Source: Ligula intestinalis (lineage: Eukaryota; Platyhelminthes; Cestoda; Diphyllobothriidea; Diphyllobothriidae). Taken from it: DNA of 64,000 bases. This document shows positions 12,019-23,651 of this stretch, piece by piece. Both the position numbers and the translations under genes were made by a program. The notes below the pieces were generated by a model that had not been told where the DNA came from, ran no database searches, and worked only from the letters and a program-made list of their open reading frames with translations. Position 1 is the stretch's first letter. Every line of letters begins with the position of its first letter. Location: assembly GCA_036362985.1 (NCBI GenBank), contig JAYGXS010000002.1, positions 88,467,609 to 88,531,608 on the forward strand, read 5' to 3'.

Positions 12019-13083
12019 TTAGACAGAAGTCGTCATTTTGCCATCCGGTTGGCGGCAGACGATAACGTCCAAGAAAGGAAGTCTGCCCTCCACTTCTTCC
12101 TCCACCGTAAAATGTAGATCGGGAAAGAAAGAGTTTGATCGATCTTTGCAGCTGCTGATACTATTCTCTTTGATGACAGCGAAGGTGTCGTCCACGTATC
12201 GTGCCCAAAATTTGGGCTCATCCTCTTCGAATAGCCGTCTCTCAAGGTTTTGTAGTACCACCTCGGCAATGGGCCAAGAGATAGGGGACCCCATTTGGGT
12301 GCCTTTTATTTGCTCATACGTGGTCTCCTCGAAGGTGAAGTAGGCCTGGAGGCAGTGCGCTGTGAGTTCTATGAGGTCTTCAGTTGTAGGCTGGCCTTCC
12401 CTCTCCTCGTAATTCTGCCGTAGAAGGTCCCGGATATTTTCGACAGCAAGGGCCTGTGGTATGGATGTGAAGAGTGAGATGAAATCAAATGACACCACGC
12501 TTTCTCCGAGTTCAATTGTGATGGTTTTGATTTTGTCTAGAAATTGTTCTGCCGAGTGAACTGTCGTTTGTGAGCCCGCCGTATGGAACTTCAGCTTCTG
12601 GAATAGCCAGTTTGCCAGCCCGCATGTAAGCGTGTCGCGGAGTACGTCGCAGGGGTACGTCTAGCTTGCGTACGTTTGGGAGACCGTAGAACCGTGTAAT
12701 GACCGTTTCGCTGGGTTTTGCCATGTACCAGTCCTTGATAGGGTTGATCGTTTCTTTCTTTAGTTGACCCAGGGTTTTGCTCACTTTTTCCAGGAGTGAT
12801 GTTGGGCCGGCGGTGTCACCGACTTTGTAAAACTGCCGATCGTTAAGGAGCGTTCGAATTTTGTTTTGGTAGTCAACCTTGTCGAGCACAACTGTTGATC
12901 GGCCTTTGTCGGCCGGCAGGATGACTATTTGGGCGTCTGCTTTTAACTCCCTGAGGGCCTTTTGTTCTTCTCTTAGGAGCGAATTGGTTTTTTGTCTGAT
13001 ATGACTAGAGAGATAACTTGGTGTCGCAGAAAATCCTTTGTCTCGTCTGTTACACCGGATTGGTGCAGTTGAGTAACCGGCCA
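12019..13083 (-). pseudogene. PLE1 reverse transcriptase
   Basis: Two overlapping frames give a Penelope RT. The first (to 12512) holds LPADKGRSTVVLDKVDYQNK and FYGLPNVRKLDVPLR. After a single frameshift near 12.6 kb the second continues through VSFDFISLFTSIPQ, the TQMGSPIS motif, and the catalytic RYVDDTF with both Asp residues (palm motif C), ending at PFLDVIVCRQ. Beyond 12019 the frame carries further stops (TSV-stop-RKPTN...). The methionine at 13165 is not a real start: it lies in the inverted arm, whose antisense reading is fused to the RT frame. Element copy with inactivating lesions. Confidence 0.82.
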
Positions 13084-13828
13084 GCAACATCAAACGCGAA
13101 TGCACAAGCATCAACGGGTGGTAGACAGGCAAGACCCAAAGTCGGAGGTAGCCACCATGCTGCAAAGGTCGGGAACGTCTTCAATTTTGACGCCGTCGAA
13201 ATGGTGGGCCGAAGTGAGGATCACACGTCAAGGCAGATAAAAGAAGCTTGAATGTCGACCGACTGTTCGGTGAGCCGCCATATAAATTTGCCGGTGTCCT
13301 ACGTTGTGTTAAGAAAATTCTTATCAAGGGATGGTCACAACACAGAAAAATTGGGGCCCTCAACTAGTGACCCCCTCTACCGACTTACCCAGGCGGCAGA
13401 CTACGGTGATACGGAAGGAAGCCAAACAAACACTGACGTTCTGACTACAGCCAGCCCCAACGCAGAACAGACGGCTGGAGACAGTTAGCAGGCTGCGGGC
13501 ACGGCCGATGGATACCAGAGGACAGGTGATGGCGAGAAAGGGAGAAGCCAAACAAACACTGACTCCCTAGGGGCAGACAGTGACAACGCAGAGCGATGGG
13601 CGGTTACCAGGCTGCTGGTACGGTGAGCCGTTACCACCCAGAGACGCAAACTATGCATAGCGGCTCAAACTGGATTGGCAGACTACGCCCGCGGATGAAA
13701 GCAGCGGCATAGATCCAGAGCCAGGAGCCAGATGATTCATTCTCTGAAGATGGATAGTCGAGATAACTATTCGAAACGTCGGACTACAAATATACCTCTG
13801 CCGGTGAACGCCCTTTCTCCTTCTGACT
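13078..13828 (+). repeat. PLE1 5' inverted arm
   Basis: An inverted copy of the 3' arm. On the + strand it reads from GIY-YIG-distal codons (FNFDAVEMVGRSEDHTSRQI) through the post-endonuclease frame (13252-13488) to the hammerhead motif and tail. It shares with the other arm the TGA in place of the conserved Trp, so the two arms have a common template. Confidence 0.9.
13738..13790 (+). ncRNA. Hammerhead-type ribozyme motif in the PLE1 5' arm
   Basis: Core CTGAAGA 13744-13750, stem II GGATAGT/ACTATTC closing a loop of seven bases, GAAA 13773-13776, and C then GTC 13777-13780. Same structure as the 3'-arm copy but on the opposite strand; stem I pairs differ slightly (GGA against TCT). Confidence 0.65.
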
Positions 13829-15200
13829 TACCACTTGGGAATCGAATTTTCGCTAATATTTCGGTATATGTATGTTTCGGCCGTTTTTCGAGACTGGTGC
13901 AAACACCACCTTTCCTCAAATCCAGCAAATGATCATTTGGATTTGTGTCATTTGGTTTGCGGGGCTCAAATGTAGTATTATGTTCGCAGATTAATAGGTA
14001 AACTCGGCTTCACTCAGAGACATTCAATGACTACATATATATGAAATGGAAGTCCCTCCGGGTTGACATTCAGCTATCGTATTTGGTTTATGCATATTTA
14101 CTATAAATAATTACTGCTACATATTTTATTTGCATTAGACAGATGTATTGTTTTCAATTGTTTTATTGAAAATTGCTTCGTTGTTTTAAGCAGCAGTCAG
14201 GACACGCGTTCAATATTTGTTTTCTGAATGATTTTAAAATAACTGTTTTTTATCAAAACGCAAACAAGCAATGCATAGTGGAAGCGTTTACTTAAAATAT
14301 ATTCGAATGTCTTTGTTATAAAGAAAATTTGTTTGTTAGTTATGCATTCATCACAAATTTCATCACAAATTAATTTGTGTTAAAACGGGAACAATGCGCG
14401 ATTTCTGTGTATTATATGCAATGTGGCCTCACTAAATAAGGGAGTATTGAGCAAAATATGCAGTCTTTTTTGCCCTGAAGCGTATCTTCTGGGATTTTTC
14501 CAATTATTTTTATTAATGCGAAGAGATTTTCTATGACACTCTTGTACAAACTATGAGCAGGAGTGAAAACCTCACGCAGGCGAGGGGCTTGGCTGTAAGC
14601 TGCAGTGAACAGGACATTATCTTGCAATATAACGGCGTCAGTGAACTCAACTTGAACCGAAGTCATACTTTCTGCTGTGCCTAGACATCAGGATTTTTAC
14701 ATGCACTGTTATTTATCGCAAGATTATTCGTCCTCTGAAATTTAAAGCCATAAAAACTGTCAAGCGTCGACAGTACTTGCTAAAAACTGATGGCATTCTC
14801 AGGGGATGATGGATCCACATAGGACCTTCCACACCGACTACTTAAGGTTGTCTAAAAAGAATATCTAATTACCAAAATAAATTTATTTCGAGAATGAACA
14901 CATGTGACGAATGTACACTTAAGCAAATGTAAATAGTGTTTATCATCGGTTTTGTCTTAAAATATTCTTTTGTGGCATTAAGTTCTATGCTTTTATCGTT
15001 TATCTACTGATGCGCGGAAATCCATTGACACGTATTTTATGTGAATAGCTCTTATTCACCTATGCGATCACATTCAGAAGGTAAGATGTATACAATTGTC
15101 ACTTGTTCTGTTTTTTAGCTAATTTTGATCAACCTTATTTAAATCCAGTCACTTATATATCGTAAATAATTCCTCTAATTGTAGGATATAAAATATTTGG
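13829..15200 (+). other. Intron 3 segment without recognised features
   Basis: AT-rich. The 84-codon minus-strand frame at 14412-14666 has no recognisable similarity. Confidence 0.5.
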
Positions 15201-15912
15201 TTGTCCATCTGTGTGAGTTCGACCACCGTATTCGGTTAAGTCCACCATTTGCCCGAGAGCAGAGACAGTGACAGAAGCCAATTAGAGTGATAGTAGACGC
15301 GCCGCTGACTACTTCACTCTAAACCTTTTCCACTGCCTTCAAATGGAGACCAAAAGAGTCGAGTTCACCACGCAGGGAGAGAGCGTGGCCGCAGCCGTCA
15401 ATACCGCCTAAACTTAGTATATAGTGACAGAAGACTTTGCGCCGGTACTAGTGCACTGTCTATCCTCATTCATCTATAATAGGCGTCTAGCCTGATTCTC
15501 AGGGGGCAGGGCTCGTTCAGCTAAACAGCCACTAGAAATAGCAGCTAGAATAGGGTGCAGCTGAGTGATATGTTCGTTGGTACTATTTCAGTCTGTGTTG
15601 TGGATCAGAAGTGGTGATGGTTAAAATTAACACAGGATTCAGATCCCCTCAATCTCGACAAAATGTGTATTACCACTGTGTGTTACTACTGTATTACTAC
15701 TGCCATCATTTGTCAGCGTTGTCGCTGACTATGCCTTTGCTAGGGCTTACATACCCTTGATCTGAACAAGGAAGGTGAATCTGTGTTTAACAATTTCGGG
15801 TAAGTACAAGCTTGGGAGCCTGGGTAAGCTGTGCTTGAATTGTTTTCCACATTCTCAACTCGAGGACAGCAGTTTCGCTGATTGGAGTTAGGTCTGGGGC
15901 CGCGTTCCCTTG
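15201..15912. other. Intron 3, GC-richer unclassified repeat-like segment
   Basis: Base composition differs from the AT-rich surroundings, and the segment is continuous with the degenerate repeat units that follow. No coding similarity recognised; probably transposon-derived. Confidence 0.35.
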
Positions 15913-16020
15913 CTCTCCAGTATACTACTGTTGAAAGTGCTGTGTCTGTGCTAGGGGCGCTGATTCTAGTCATCATAACCACTAAGACTAGTAGGTGGTA
16001 GACTAAAATACAGTATCCTG
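15913..16020 (+). repeat. Degenerate repeat unit A
   Basis: Holds CCAGTATACTACTGTTGAAA, a GTGCTAGGGGCGCTGATTC-like centre and ACTAGTAGGTGGTAG. Three further diverged copies follow at 16439, 16698 and 16866. Confidence 0.6.
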
Positions 16021-16046
16021 AAGGTACAGTTGGGCAGTCTAAATCA

Positions 16047-16286
16047 ATGCAACCGGAAAAGGGCAATTTCATTGATGCTGCCAAATTTATTGGTGGTGGC
16101 TATACTGCGGCATGTGGGCTTTCCTTGGGTGCCGCCCTCTCATCTTTTCCAATATGGCAGTCTCACTTTTATGGAAGCGAGGCAAAATTTATGAGTATCG
16201 CTGGTTTTGCCATATCACATGGTGTTACCTTAGCTTTTGAGCTGTTAATACTGCACAGTTTAGCCTCACTCACCCACCCACAGTAG
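16047..16286 (+). pseudogene. ATP synthase F0 subunit c-like retropseudogene
   Basis: The 79-codon frame contains IDAAKFIGGG near its start, then a Gly/Ala/Ser-rich helix, a polar loop and GFAISHGVTLAF near its end. The order and spacing match mitochondrial F0 subunit c, a two-helix hairpin that carries protons through the inner membrane: family sequences read D(T)AAKFIGAG, a glycine-rich helix 1, a polar loop and GFALSEAMGL. The essential carboxylate Glu of ALSEA is His here, and the glycine repeat of helix 1 is eroded, so it cannot work as a c subunit. There are no introns and no transit peptide, and it sits inside repeats. It is most likely a processed pseudogene that happens to remain open. 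Match is by eye only. Confidence 0.5.
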
Positions 16287-16438
16287 ATGCCCAGAAATAT
16301 TCGAGGCGCCCGAGTCACGTATTTCTGCTGCAGCTGCTGTTTATGCTGCTGTTTCTCGCGGTGTATCCTAGTCAATTTATTTTTACCAAATCTCGTCAGA
16401 AATGGCGCTGATTGGCGTCAGGTCTGAGGCCGTGTTGC

Positions 16439-16555
16439 TTTGATCACCAGCATACTAGTTTTGAGAGTATTGTACCTACGCTAGGGGTGCCAACTCAAGT
16501 AATCATAATTGCAAAGACCAGTAGGTGGTAGGCTACAATGCGGCCTGTGCGTACA
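16439..16555 (+). repeat. Degenerate repeat unit B
   Basis: Matches unit A at CAGCATACTAGTTTTGAGAG, CTAGGGGTGCC and CCAGTAGGTGGTAGGCT, and ends GCGGCCTGTGCGTACA, which is shared with unit D. Upstream of A and of B lies a second shared string (GTCTGGGGCCGCGTT / GTCTGAGGCCGTGTT). Confidence 0.6.
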
Positions 16556-16697
16556 TGTATGACATCTTAGCTTAGTGTGCAATCATACACCTATTAGGGG
16601 ATATTAGTAATCTAAAGGTAAAAACGATGCATATGTAAAAAAGAACTGATAATCCATCACGCTTCTAGGTGGTAACACAGTGACATATTTCATTTTC

Positions 16698-16790
16698 AGT
16701 CCAGTATACTTCTGTTGAAAGTGCTGGGCCTATGCCAGGAGTGATAATTCTAGAAGCCACACTTGCTAAAACAAGTAGGATATATTCGTA
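16698..16790 (+). repeat. Degenerate repeat unit C
   Basis: Matches unit A at CCAGTATACTTCTGTTGAAA and GTGCTGGGCCTATGCCAGGA, then AATTCTAGAAGCCACACTTG. Confidence 0.55.
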
Positions 16791-16865
16791 AACTCAAGGA
16801 TAGAGAAAGGTATATGTGACAAAAGCTGCTAATGTGTAATATATTTAGGTGGTATACAAAGTAAA

Positions 16866-16985
16866 GTGTGTCAGGATACTTCTGCTAGAAGTGCTGCACC
16901 TAGGCTAAAAGTGCTCGTTCTAGCAATCCTACTTGCTAAAGCCTCTGAGTAGCAAGTTGAAATTTCGGCCTGTGCGTTCACGTAG
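16866..16985 (+). repeat. Degenerate repeat unit D
   Basis: Matches at AGGATACTTCTGCTAGAAGT, TTCTAGCAATCCTACTTGCT and TTTCGGCCTGTGCGTTCACG. The four units are spaced about 525, 255 and 170 bp apart, so they are not a simple tandem array. Confidence 0.55.
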
Positions 16986-17517
16986 AAACTCGTATTCAGC
17001 CGTAAAGTATTTGAATGTTTAGTAAACAGTGGGGTTTAAAGAATGTTCATTTTATGATAGCTTGATATCTACCACCGCTTCGCGCTCAATTTTTAGACTT
17101 GATAAAGTACTCATGAAAGCTTTCTTATTTCTATAACAGTATTAAAGGTTCAGTAATGACACATGCATCCTACATGCGCTACAAGTATGGTAAAAGGGAA
17201 CAACAGTGCCGCTGAGACTGTAATAGGCTTAAAGCTTAGACTGGGCCTGCTGAAATATAAAAGCTAAGCAAATCTGAGGGACTGGGCTGCGTACACTAAG
17301 AAGTACATTTAAGAGCTAAATGAAGTTGCAGCCAGCTAGATTTGAAAGTAAGCTAGATCAGAATTGTGTGCTGCGGCTTGGAGGACTCTGCTATAATCAA
17401 AGAATTAAAAATAATAAAGATACCGCTCGTCCTAGGACTAGACTAACCTACCGTAGTTAAGCAAATCTAATCTTAGAGATCCAACCACGAAATTAAAGGG
17501 TACAATTGTGTCTTAGC
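16986..17517 (+). other. Intron 3 segment, unclassified
   Basis: No coding signal. Possibly continues the degenerate repeat region. Confidence 0.4.
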
Positions 17518-18240
17518 TGAGTAATAGGGTTTTAGCCAACACATCTGTCTGGTCGTTCCTCCGTACGAGGACATAGTCCAGGATATGCCGTTGTTGGGAC
17601 TGATAGTGCATCCAGGACACCTATTTCTGATGCGGGAGGTCAAAGTAGGTGTTTGTCACAATGAGGCCGTGCTCTGCACAGGTGCGTAAGAGGCGTAGGC
17701 CATTTTCATTTGTACCGCCGACGCCGTGGGGACCTATAACTCCTCTCCAGACTCAGGTGCCGACGCGAGCGTTGACGTCGCCCAGGATAATCAACTTGTC
17801 TGACCGGGGAGAAGTCTCAAGGAGGGCGTGTAGCTCCTCGTAGAATTTGTTCTTTTCTACTTCCGGGTTAGTCATCGTGGGGGCGTAGACGCTGATTATG
17901 GTAGCGAAATCGTTTGCCTGCAGCCGCAAGCGGAGGCTCATCAAGCGGTCGTCTTGGCCTTGAGGCAATGTGTTCAGATGCCTCATGATCACGGTCTGGA
18001 TGGCGAAGGCGACGCCTGCTTCGCGTCGCTCTGCCTGTGGCCGGCCACTCCAAAAGAAGGTGTAACCGGCGCCTACCTCCTCCAGTTGACCTTGGTCGGG
18101 AAGGCGGATTTCACTCAGTGCGGCTATGTCGTCTTTGAATTTTGCCAGTTCTCGTGCTAATAGTGCGGCCCTTCGTTCAGGCAACTCGCCTCTAGGGCTA
18201 TTTGAGAGAGTGCACACATTCCAACATGCTAGAGTACCAA
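17518..18240 (-). pseudogene. Non-LTR retrotransposon (LINE) endonuclease pseudogene
   Basis: Read on the minus strand, the frame starts with LACWNVCTLSNS near 18236 and is a typical apurinic-type (EEP) endonuclease domain. Visible signatures are DIAALSEIRLPDQGQLEE, the GYTFFWSGRP segment, GVAFAI, ISVYAPT and LGDVNARVG. After that the same frame continues through two stops (TGA at about 17750, then TAG) into [20 protein letters not shown] and RHILDYVLVRRNDQ, covering the end of the nuclease. The reverse transcriptase is absent. It is therefore an inactive EN-only fragment of an RTE/CR1-like element. Because LINE copies are usually truncated at the 5' end, an EN fragment without RT implies a later deletion. 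Confidence 0.8.
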
Positions 18241-21200
18241 GTAAAATTTCACCATGAGAGTTGCATGATCTTCAGCAACTACTGCTCTTCACATTTAGCT
18301 TTTGTAAAATACTACGACATCAACAGAAGTTATACCTTAGTTCGAGTTTCATTTACATAAACCTTGCGATACTCAACTGTTCATTTTTAAATAAAATGCT
18401 GCTAAGAGAGTATGCGACAACTTTAGCTCTAAGGAAAACTGTGATAGCAGCTGTCGTAACTGGCATTTTCTTTTTCTCTGCGATCTTTTTCAGACGCACC
18501 AGGTTGAAGGTTTCTTTTCTTTCTATATTTCTGAATCTTAACCTATTAGACTATTCGATTTTGGTCTGATATGGTATAAATAACCCTAAATAAATCAAAA
18601 ACCAAATGCCCTGTTTCCAAAAAATGGTTATTTATTAGTGCAAACATGAACAATTAAGTGGTATCTTCACCTAATGTGCAACAAGTTTGGTATTTTTTTG
18701 CCCTATCAATAAGATTCAACAACTAGTATGCAATATAAGAGACTGAATTCGGCCCAACAATTCGTCTTATTCGCTCTGTTTAAATGAAATTATTAGACAC
18801 ATATAAAGCGTCGACTTTCATTTTGTTGCCAACGATACGGCAGTCAGGGATTCCAGGTCAAAAAATATAATCAAATCCATTGTGGCATAGTAAATTTCCT
18901 CATTGGTTATAAATAGTCTTTCTGGGTACATAAACCTCTGTCATCTGTATATACAAAAGCCGGGAAGAGGAAAGCACTTAGATTTGCATGCCTCCTAAGT
19001 TATCGATTTGTGCCGCAAAAAACCAACAGTAGTTTCGTTAATTATTCAATTGCTATTCAAATCAAAACACTAGGTTTATCAATCTAAATACACATACCGT
19101 TGATCCCTGACTTAATCGGATCGGTCACTTTACCTGCACTTAATTATGACATTTAGAAGAAAATTCTATATGGCTTTCCCCATGAAAATGATATCCTCCT
19201 TTGCAATCATTACCACCCAAATTTCTTAACCATTATATTAGTAACATGAAAGGTAAAATTTAGCTTTCAAGTAAAGTTCTACTTGCCTGTTTTATGCTCC
19301 CTTTTGTTCACACTGCTCCTACTAATGTGGAACCTAGCTCTTCCACAGATCGCCATCTGGGTACACCACACCATCTAGTACGTGTTAAAATATATACTTC
19401 CGTCCGGCAAGAGGTTTATTGATGACACGTATGATGTTTTAGTAAATGATGTATTTCAGTTTAGTCTTTTATATTTATAGAGCTAGCTAGAAGCGTTCAA
19501 CGCCGCAGAGTCCTCAAACGCTTAATCAGAAAAGAAAGTGCTTTCGGTGTTTATAAATTTCGGATATTAGCAAGGGTTCTGATTGATGCAATAAAAGTCC
19601 ACGTTGATCCCACCATATGATAAAACCCATTTTCTGTTACAGAATTCAGTTATATATTTAAAAATGCATGCCTTAAGTTTCTACGCAAATAGATTTTTCA
19701 TCTTGATAAAAATCCCAAGATTACTCATGTGCATTCACGAATTTGTTGTCGGCTTACGTATCGGTGACATTTTTTGCGTTTTTTGATCTCTTGCCCAGGA
19801 ATTTATGGAAAACCATCATGCAGCTCTTTTAACTTTTTTTAGGTTAGAACACATCTACTGAAGGAATTATACATGCTATCTGGCACGTTTGCCGTTAGTG
19901 CTGTAGTGAGGGGTTACAGTAGATGTTTTGACAGATATTCTCCGGTAGTTACAGGGCCAGCACAGGATGTATAAGAACTTCCGCTGCAGTTGGCGTAAGC
20001 CAGTCGGCATTTCAGCGATAAATGTTCAAAATCTTTCAGCGTCTTTTTTTTGTCCAAAATAGCAGCTGGATGTATACCTTGGAACCGACAAACTGAAATT
20101 TTAGAAGTCAGGTTTGGCTGTTTTGCTCCCTCTTTGTACAGTGTGGTTAGGCCTTCAGACCCGTGTGTGAATAAGGCATTGCATAAGACGTACAACTTCA
20201 AATACAAAAACCACAGCAGCTTAGTTAACATTTCAAAGTGTTCAAACTCCTGCCATGAGAGAATACTTTTTCGGTATCGGAAGAAGACAAATAAATAATT
20301 TGAATTACCTTTAACCCCTAAGGTGACAAATGGAAACACTGAAGTAGCAAAAAATTTTGGAAGAAATGTCTGTTATTTATGAATAACCATTAAATTTTTT
20401 AGATAATTGAAGTCCAATCACCATTTATTTATTTATAAATAGAGTAAAAATTGGGTTCTACTAAGCTGTTAGAAAGAGAAATCGGGTTTATTCTACCATG
20501 AGCTAAATTTGAGCGATAAATCCCTTGTACGTGATCACATAACGCTGACAGATAAGCATTCAAAAAACGTGCAGCAAAGGTCAAGAATTAAACACGTCCG
20601 ACGACCAGCCACCTGTGTCTTTATTCCAAAACAGTTTACCAAGAATTCTGTTTTGCGTATATTTTAAACTCTTCGTCTGTGTTGTTTTCAATAGCCAGGA
20701 GTTCAGTGAACAAGCCATAGTCCTCCCTCTTATTCTAAAGTTCTAATTTCGTGTTGTATGCTCAACTGACGTACATTTAAACCTCCTTTTATTTAAATGC
20801 TCTCTGCTACTACCACAAAAAAAATGATAAATACAGTTTTCGCTGTCCTTATAAGCAGCAACATGTACAACATGCTTGATGCCTTTGTGGCTGCTGTAAA
20901 TTAGTGTTATATTTCATTGGTCGCAAGTTGCAAAGTTTTGTGCTCTATATGATGGTCCTTAAATGTGACGACAATATCGTACAGATAACTCCTAGTCATT
21001 TTTAAAAATTGCTGACTATAAGTTAAATCCAAACAATATTTGTATTTGAAATACTTTAGACACTACTAATGATACACTCCTTTTTTACGTATACTGCAAA
21101 TACATTTGGTAAGCTCCGAGTTTACAGTTGCTAGGACTGCCAAAATTAGATCATATAGATTTTAGAAAAACGATTTCATTTTTTCCTAACAACAGTAATT

Positions 21201-23651
21201 ACCTCAAATCATTACATTTGAAGCAAAATTGAGAGGTGTTGTTTACGGAGACCTTAACGATAATTTCCAGTAAATGGTTGGTTCAGGAACTCTGATTGTC
21301 TACAATAGCTACCCCACTCCTCAAGGCGTATAACAAGAAAACCATTGGTATAAAAAGCACGACAAACCGTGTGCACTAAAGTGTTACAGTAGAAAATTGA
21401 AGACTGTGCTCGCTTGATTAATATTACGTTGTTTAAAAATAAGAGTTATTTTTTAAAGCGTTAACCTCTGCGAAAGTGCAAAAGTGGATTGACTGAAAAA
21501 ACCTAAGATTAACAAAAAGGCAAAGTGTTTTCGTGCACGAAAAATAAGTGAATAAAGCAGTAAAAAAAGAAGTACATTTGAAAAAAGAATGTTTTTGAAA
21601 TTTTCGGAAATATATATTCTTTCATACTACATGCAATGTAAAGCGCGGCAGCTTCCGAACTGGCCAAAATTCAAATACGTCACCTAACGAGAATTATCGG
21701 GAATTGCCAATGATTATTTCGCTTTGTAAATTGTTTGAGATGCGTTGGGCCATAACAACCAGATTTCCGCATGATGGTGCCAACTGAGACGTCAAAGAAC
21801 GAAAAGATTTCACAGGCACGCATGTGCACATGCAGTCCAGTGAATAAAAAACATTTATGGATTTATCAACTTCAATCGTAAGCGTACCGTTTTGTGTATA
21901 TTAAGAGGAATTGCCTACCGACACATTGGTTGGCAGTTTAATTACGACAAGATTTATATCGCTTGTGAAATAATGGTGAATTCTTAACGCTTTTTATAGT
22001 TTTTACTTAACTGTCCGTAAATAAGGATGCCCTTCTACATGCTTTCCAAAACTTCAGAATAAGATATTTCTAAGAAGCGTTTGTCTACATACTGAGCTTT
22101 TGGCCATTATTTCTTAGACATTAGTATGTTTGGACATATTTTCAGAAAAACCCAAATGCTGCAACCCATTGACGAGGAAAATGAAAGTCCTTAATCGAAA
22201 GTCAAATTATATGCCGAAGCTTATTTTCAAAACTTTCTATAACAAGTTGCCTCTCGCGAAAGCGCTTTAATGATACATTTTGGTGTCGGAACTCTGCGTA
22301 AGGTAAAGTAAATAAGTAAAGTTAGCTAAGTTTGGTAAATTTTCATTCGTTTTTTTTGGCCTTTCTAAAAATAGGTAAAGATCTTTTGCAAAAGATGAGA
22401 GGACTCACTTTTCTATTGGACTGGTTTTACAAAACTTATAATCTTCTGCCCGTTCCATTTCAACCTTCCGTATTCATTTAGACTCCAATTTAGATTTTAA
22501 AAATTTGATTTTGTTTGCATATTAAAAGAGAAAAGTGAAGGCATTCTGCGGATGTTCATATATGCTTTCGTTGTAGTAAAAGAAACAACAGCTGCACAAA
22601 TTATTTTCCATAATCCCATGGCACAAAGCGTACCATATTTACAAAAGAGATATTTTTAACCAAGCCGACACATGCTTTTTTGAGAACAGTGTCATATGTC
22701 ATAAAATCATTTAGCTGCTTAAAAACCGTCGCTTCTTTGGGTATAGACATTAAAGATATTCCTGGCTTTTATAAGCCTTCTGCCATAGTACGACACGCGT
22801 GCACAAGAATAGGTTTGCGAGTAGCATACAATACCGTAGTACATTCCGTGGATCCAGATAAAGTTCGGATTTTTTCAAACTATGTGCCTATTGAACCTAA
22901 ATATACTGATCTGAATTGAAGTCTTTGTTCATTTTAATGAACTGAATGAAAAACTTCAAATGCGTGTTAAATCAATTCTGCAAATTTTAACCTTCACAGT
23001 TCATGAGTAAGGCAATCTGCTGTATATAATTACATTCATCTTTAAGGACCGTTACATGATATGTGGTTATACAGCTTTAAATATACGTTATATATTAGCC
23101 TGATGATTATATTTATTCAAGACTCGGATGATGGGAATATGCTTGCTTCTGGGCGTCACGATAGTACGTGCATTTTTTTCTGAAAGACCCCATTACTTTT
23201 TATTAATAATATAAAGTAGTTTTTCTGTCGATATCCGTTGTTCTGCTTTCATCAGTGTTTATCAGATTTTTCAATTTGATATCTGTGATGCAGCATCTTC
23301 TTAGTGTATTTATTTTTTAATCCAGACATAAATATAGATAAGTTTTAGATTCTTCCAAATGAGCATACTTTTAAACTTTCATAGCGTACCTACAATTTTG
23401 TTACCATAAGGGTAAAAGTCCCAAACGCACTCAAAATCCATAAATGAGCGCGGCCGTACTTTGAGGAGCGTGGCTGCCAGTGAAGCGCAATTTATTGTAG
23501 CTAGTTTCTATACTAAGCTTTATACATCGGCAGACTTTTGAACTAAGAGTGTGCTATAATTTCGATAATATAACCAATAAAATAAGTACAAACGTTCGGC
23601 TGGATGCGCTAATTGACATATTATCCTCTTCTATCTGGTAACATGTTGTAG
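18241..23651 (+). other. Intron 3, remainder, nothing recognised
   Basis: AT-rich with short unrelated open frames (for example 19914-20339 minus, 22680-22919 plus) that resemble no family I know. No clear repeat. Confidence 0.5.

Larger units (their letters stand above)
10826..13828 (-). mobile_element. PLE1: Penelope-like retroelement with long inverted terminal arms
   Basis: A minus-strand Penelope-like element of about 3.0 kb lies in intron 3. Its order on the minus strand is: inverted arm (13828-13078), reverse transcriptase remnants (about 13080-12019), GIY-YIG endonuclease (11735-11406), a post-endonuclease segment and a 3' tail with a hammerhead-type motif (11405-10826). The first arm is a reverse-complement copy of the 3' arm (11567-10826), so the locus is a 740-bp inverted repeat around a 1.5-kb core. 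Penelope elements are known for terminal repeats in direct or inverted orientation and for hammerhead ribozymes in them. The ORF has a frameshift and several stops, so this copy is dead, but the arms remain closely similar. Confidence 0.88.

Noticed and set aside
11481..12065. 194-codon plus-strand frame
   Set aside because: Antisense shadow of the PLE1 endonuclease and connector on the minus strand.
13084..13165. MQHGGYLRLWVLP... as the N-terminus of the PLE1 RT protein
   Set aside because: It is the antisense of the nuclease-side arm sequence, joined by the inversion.
17954..18160. Plus-strand frame across the LINE fragment
   Set aside because: Shadow of the minus-strand endonuclease, which has clear motifs.
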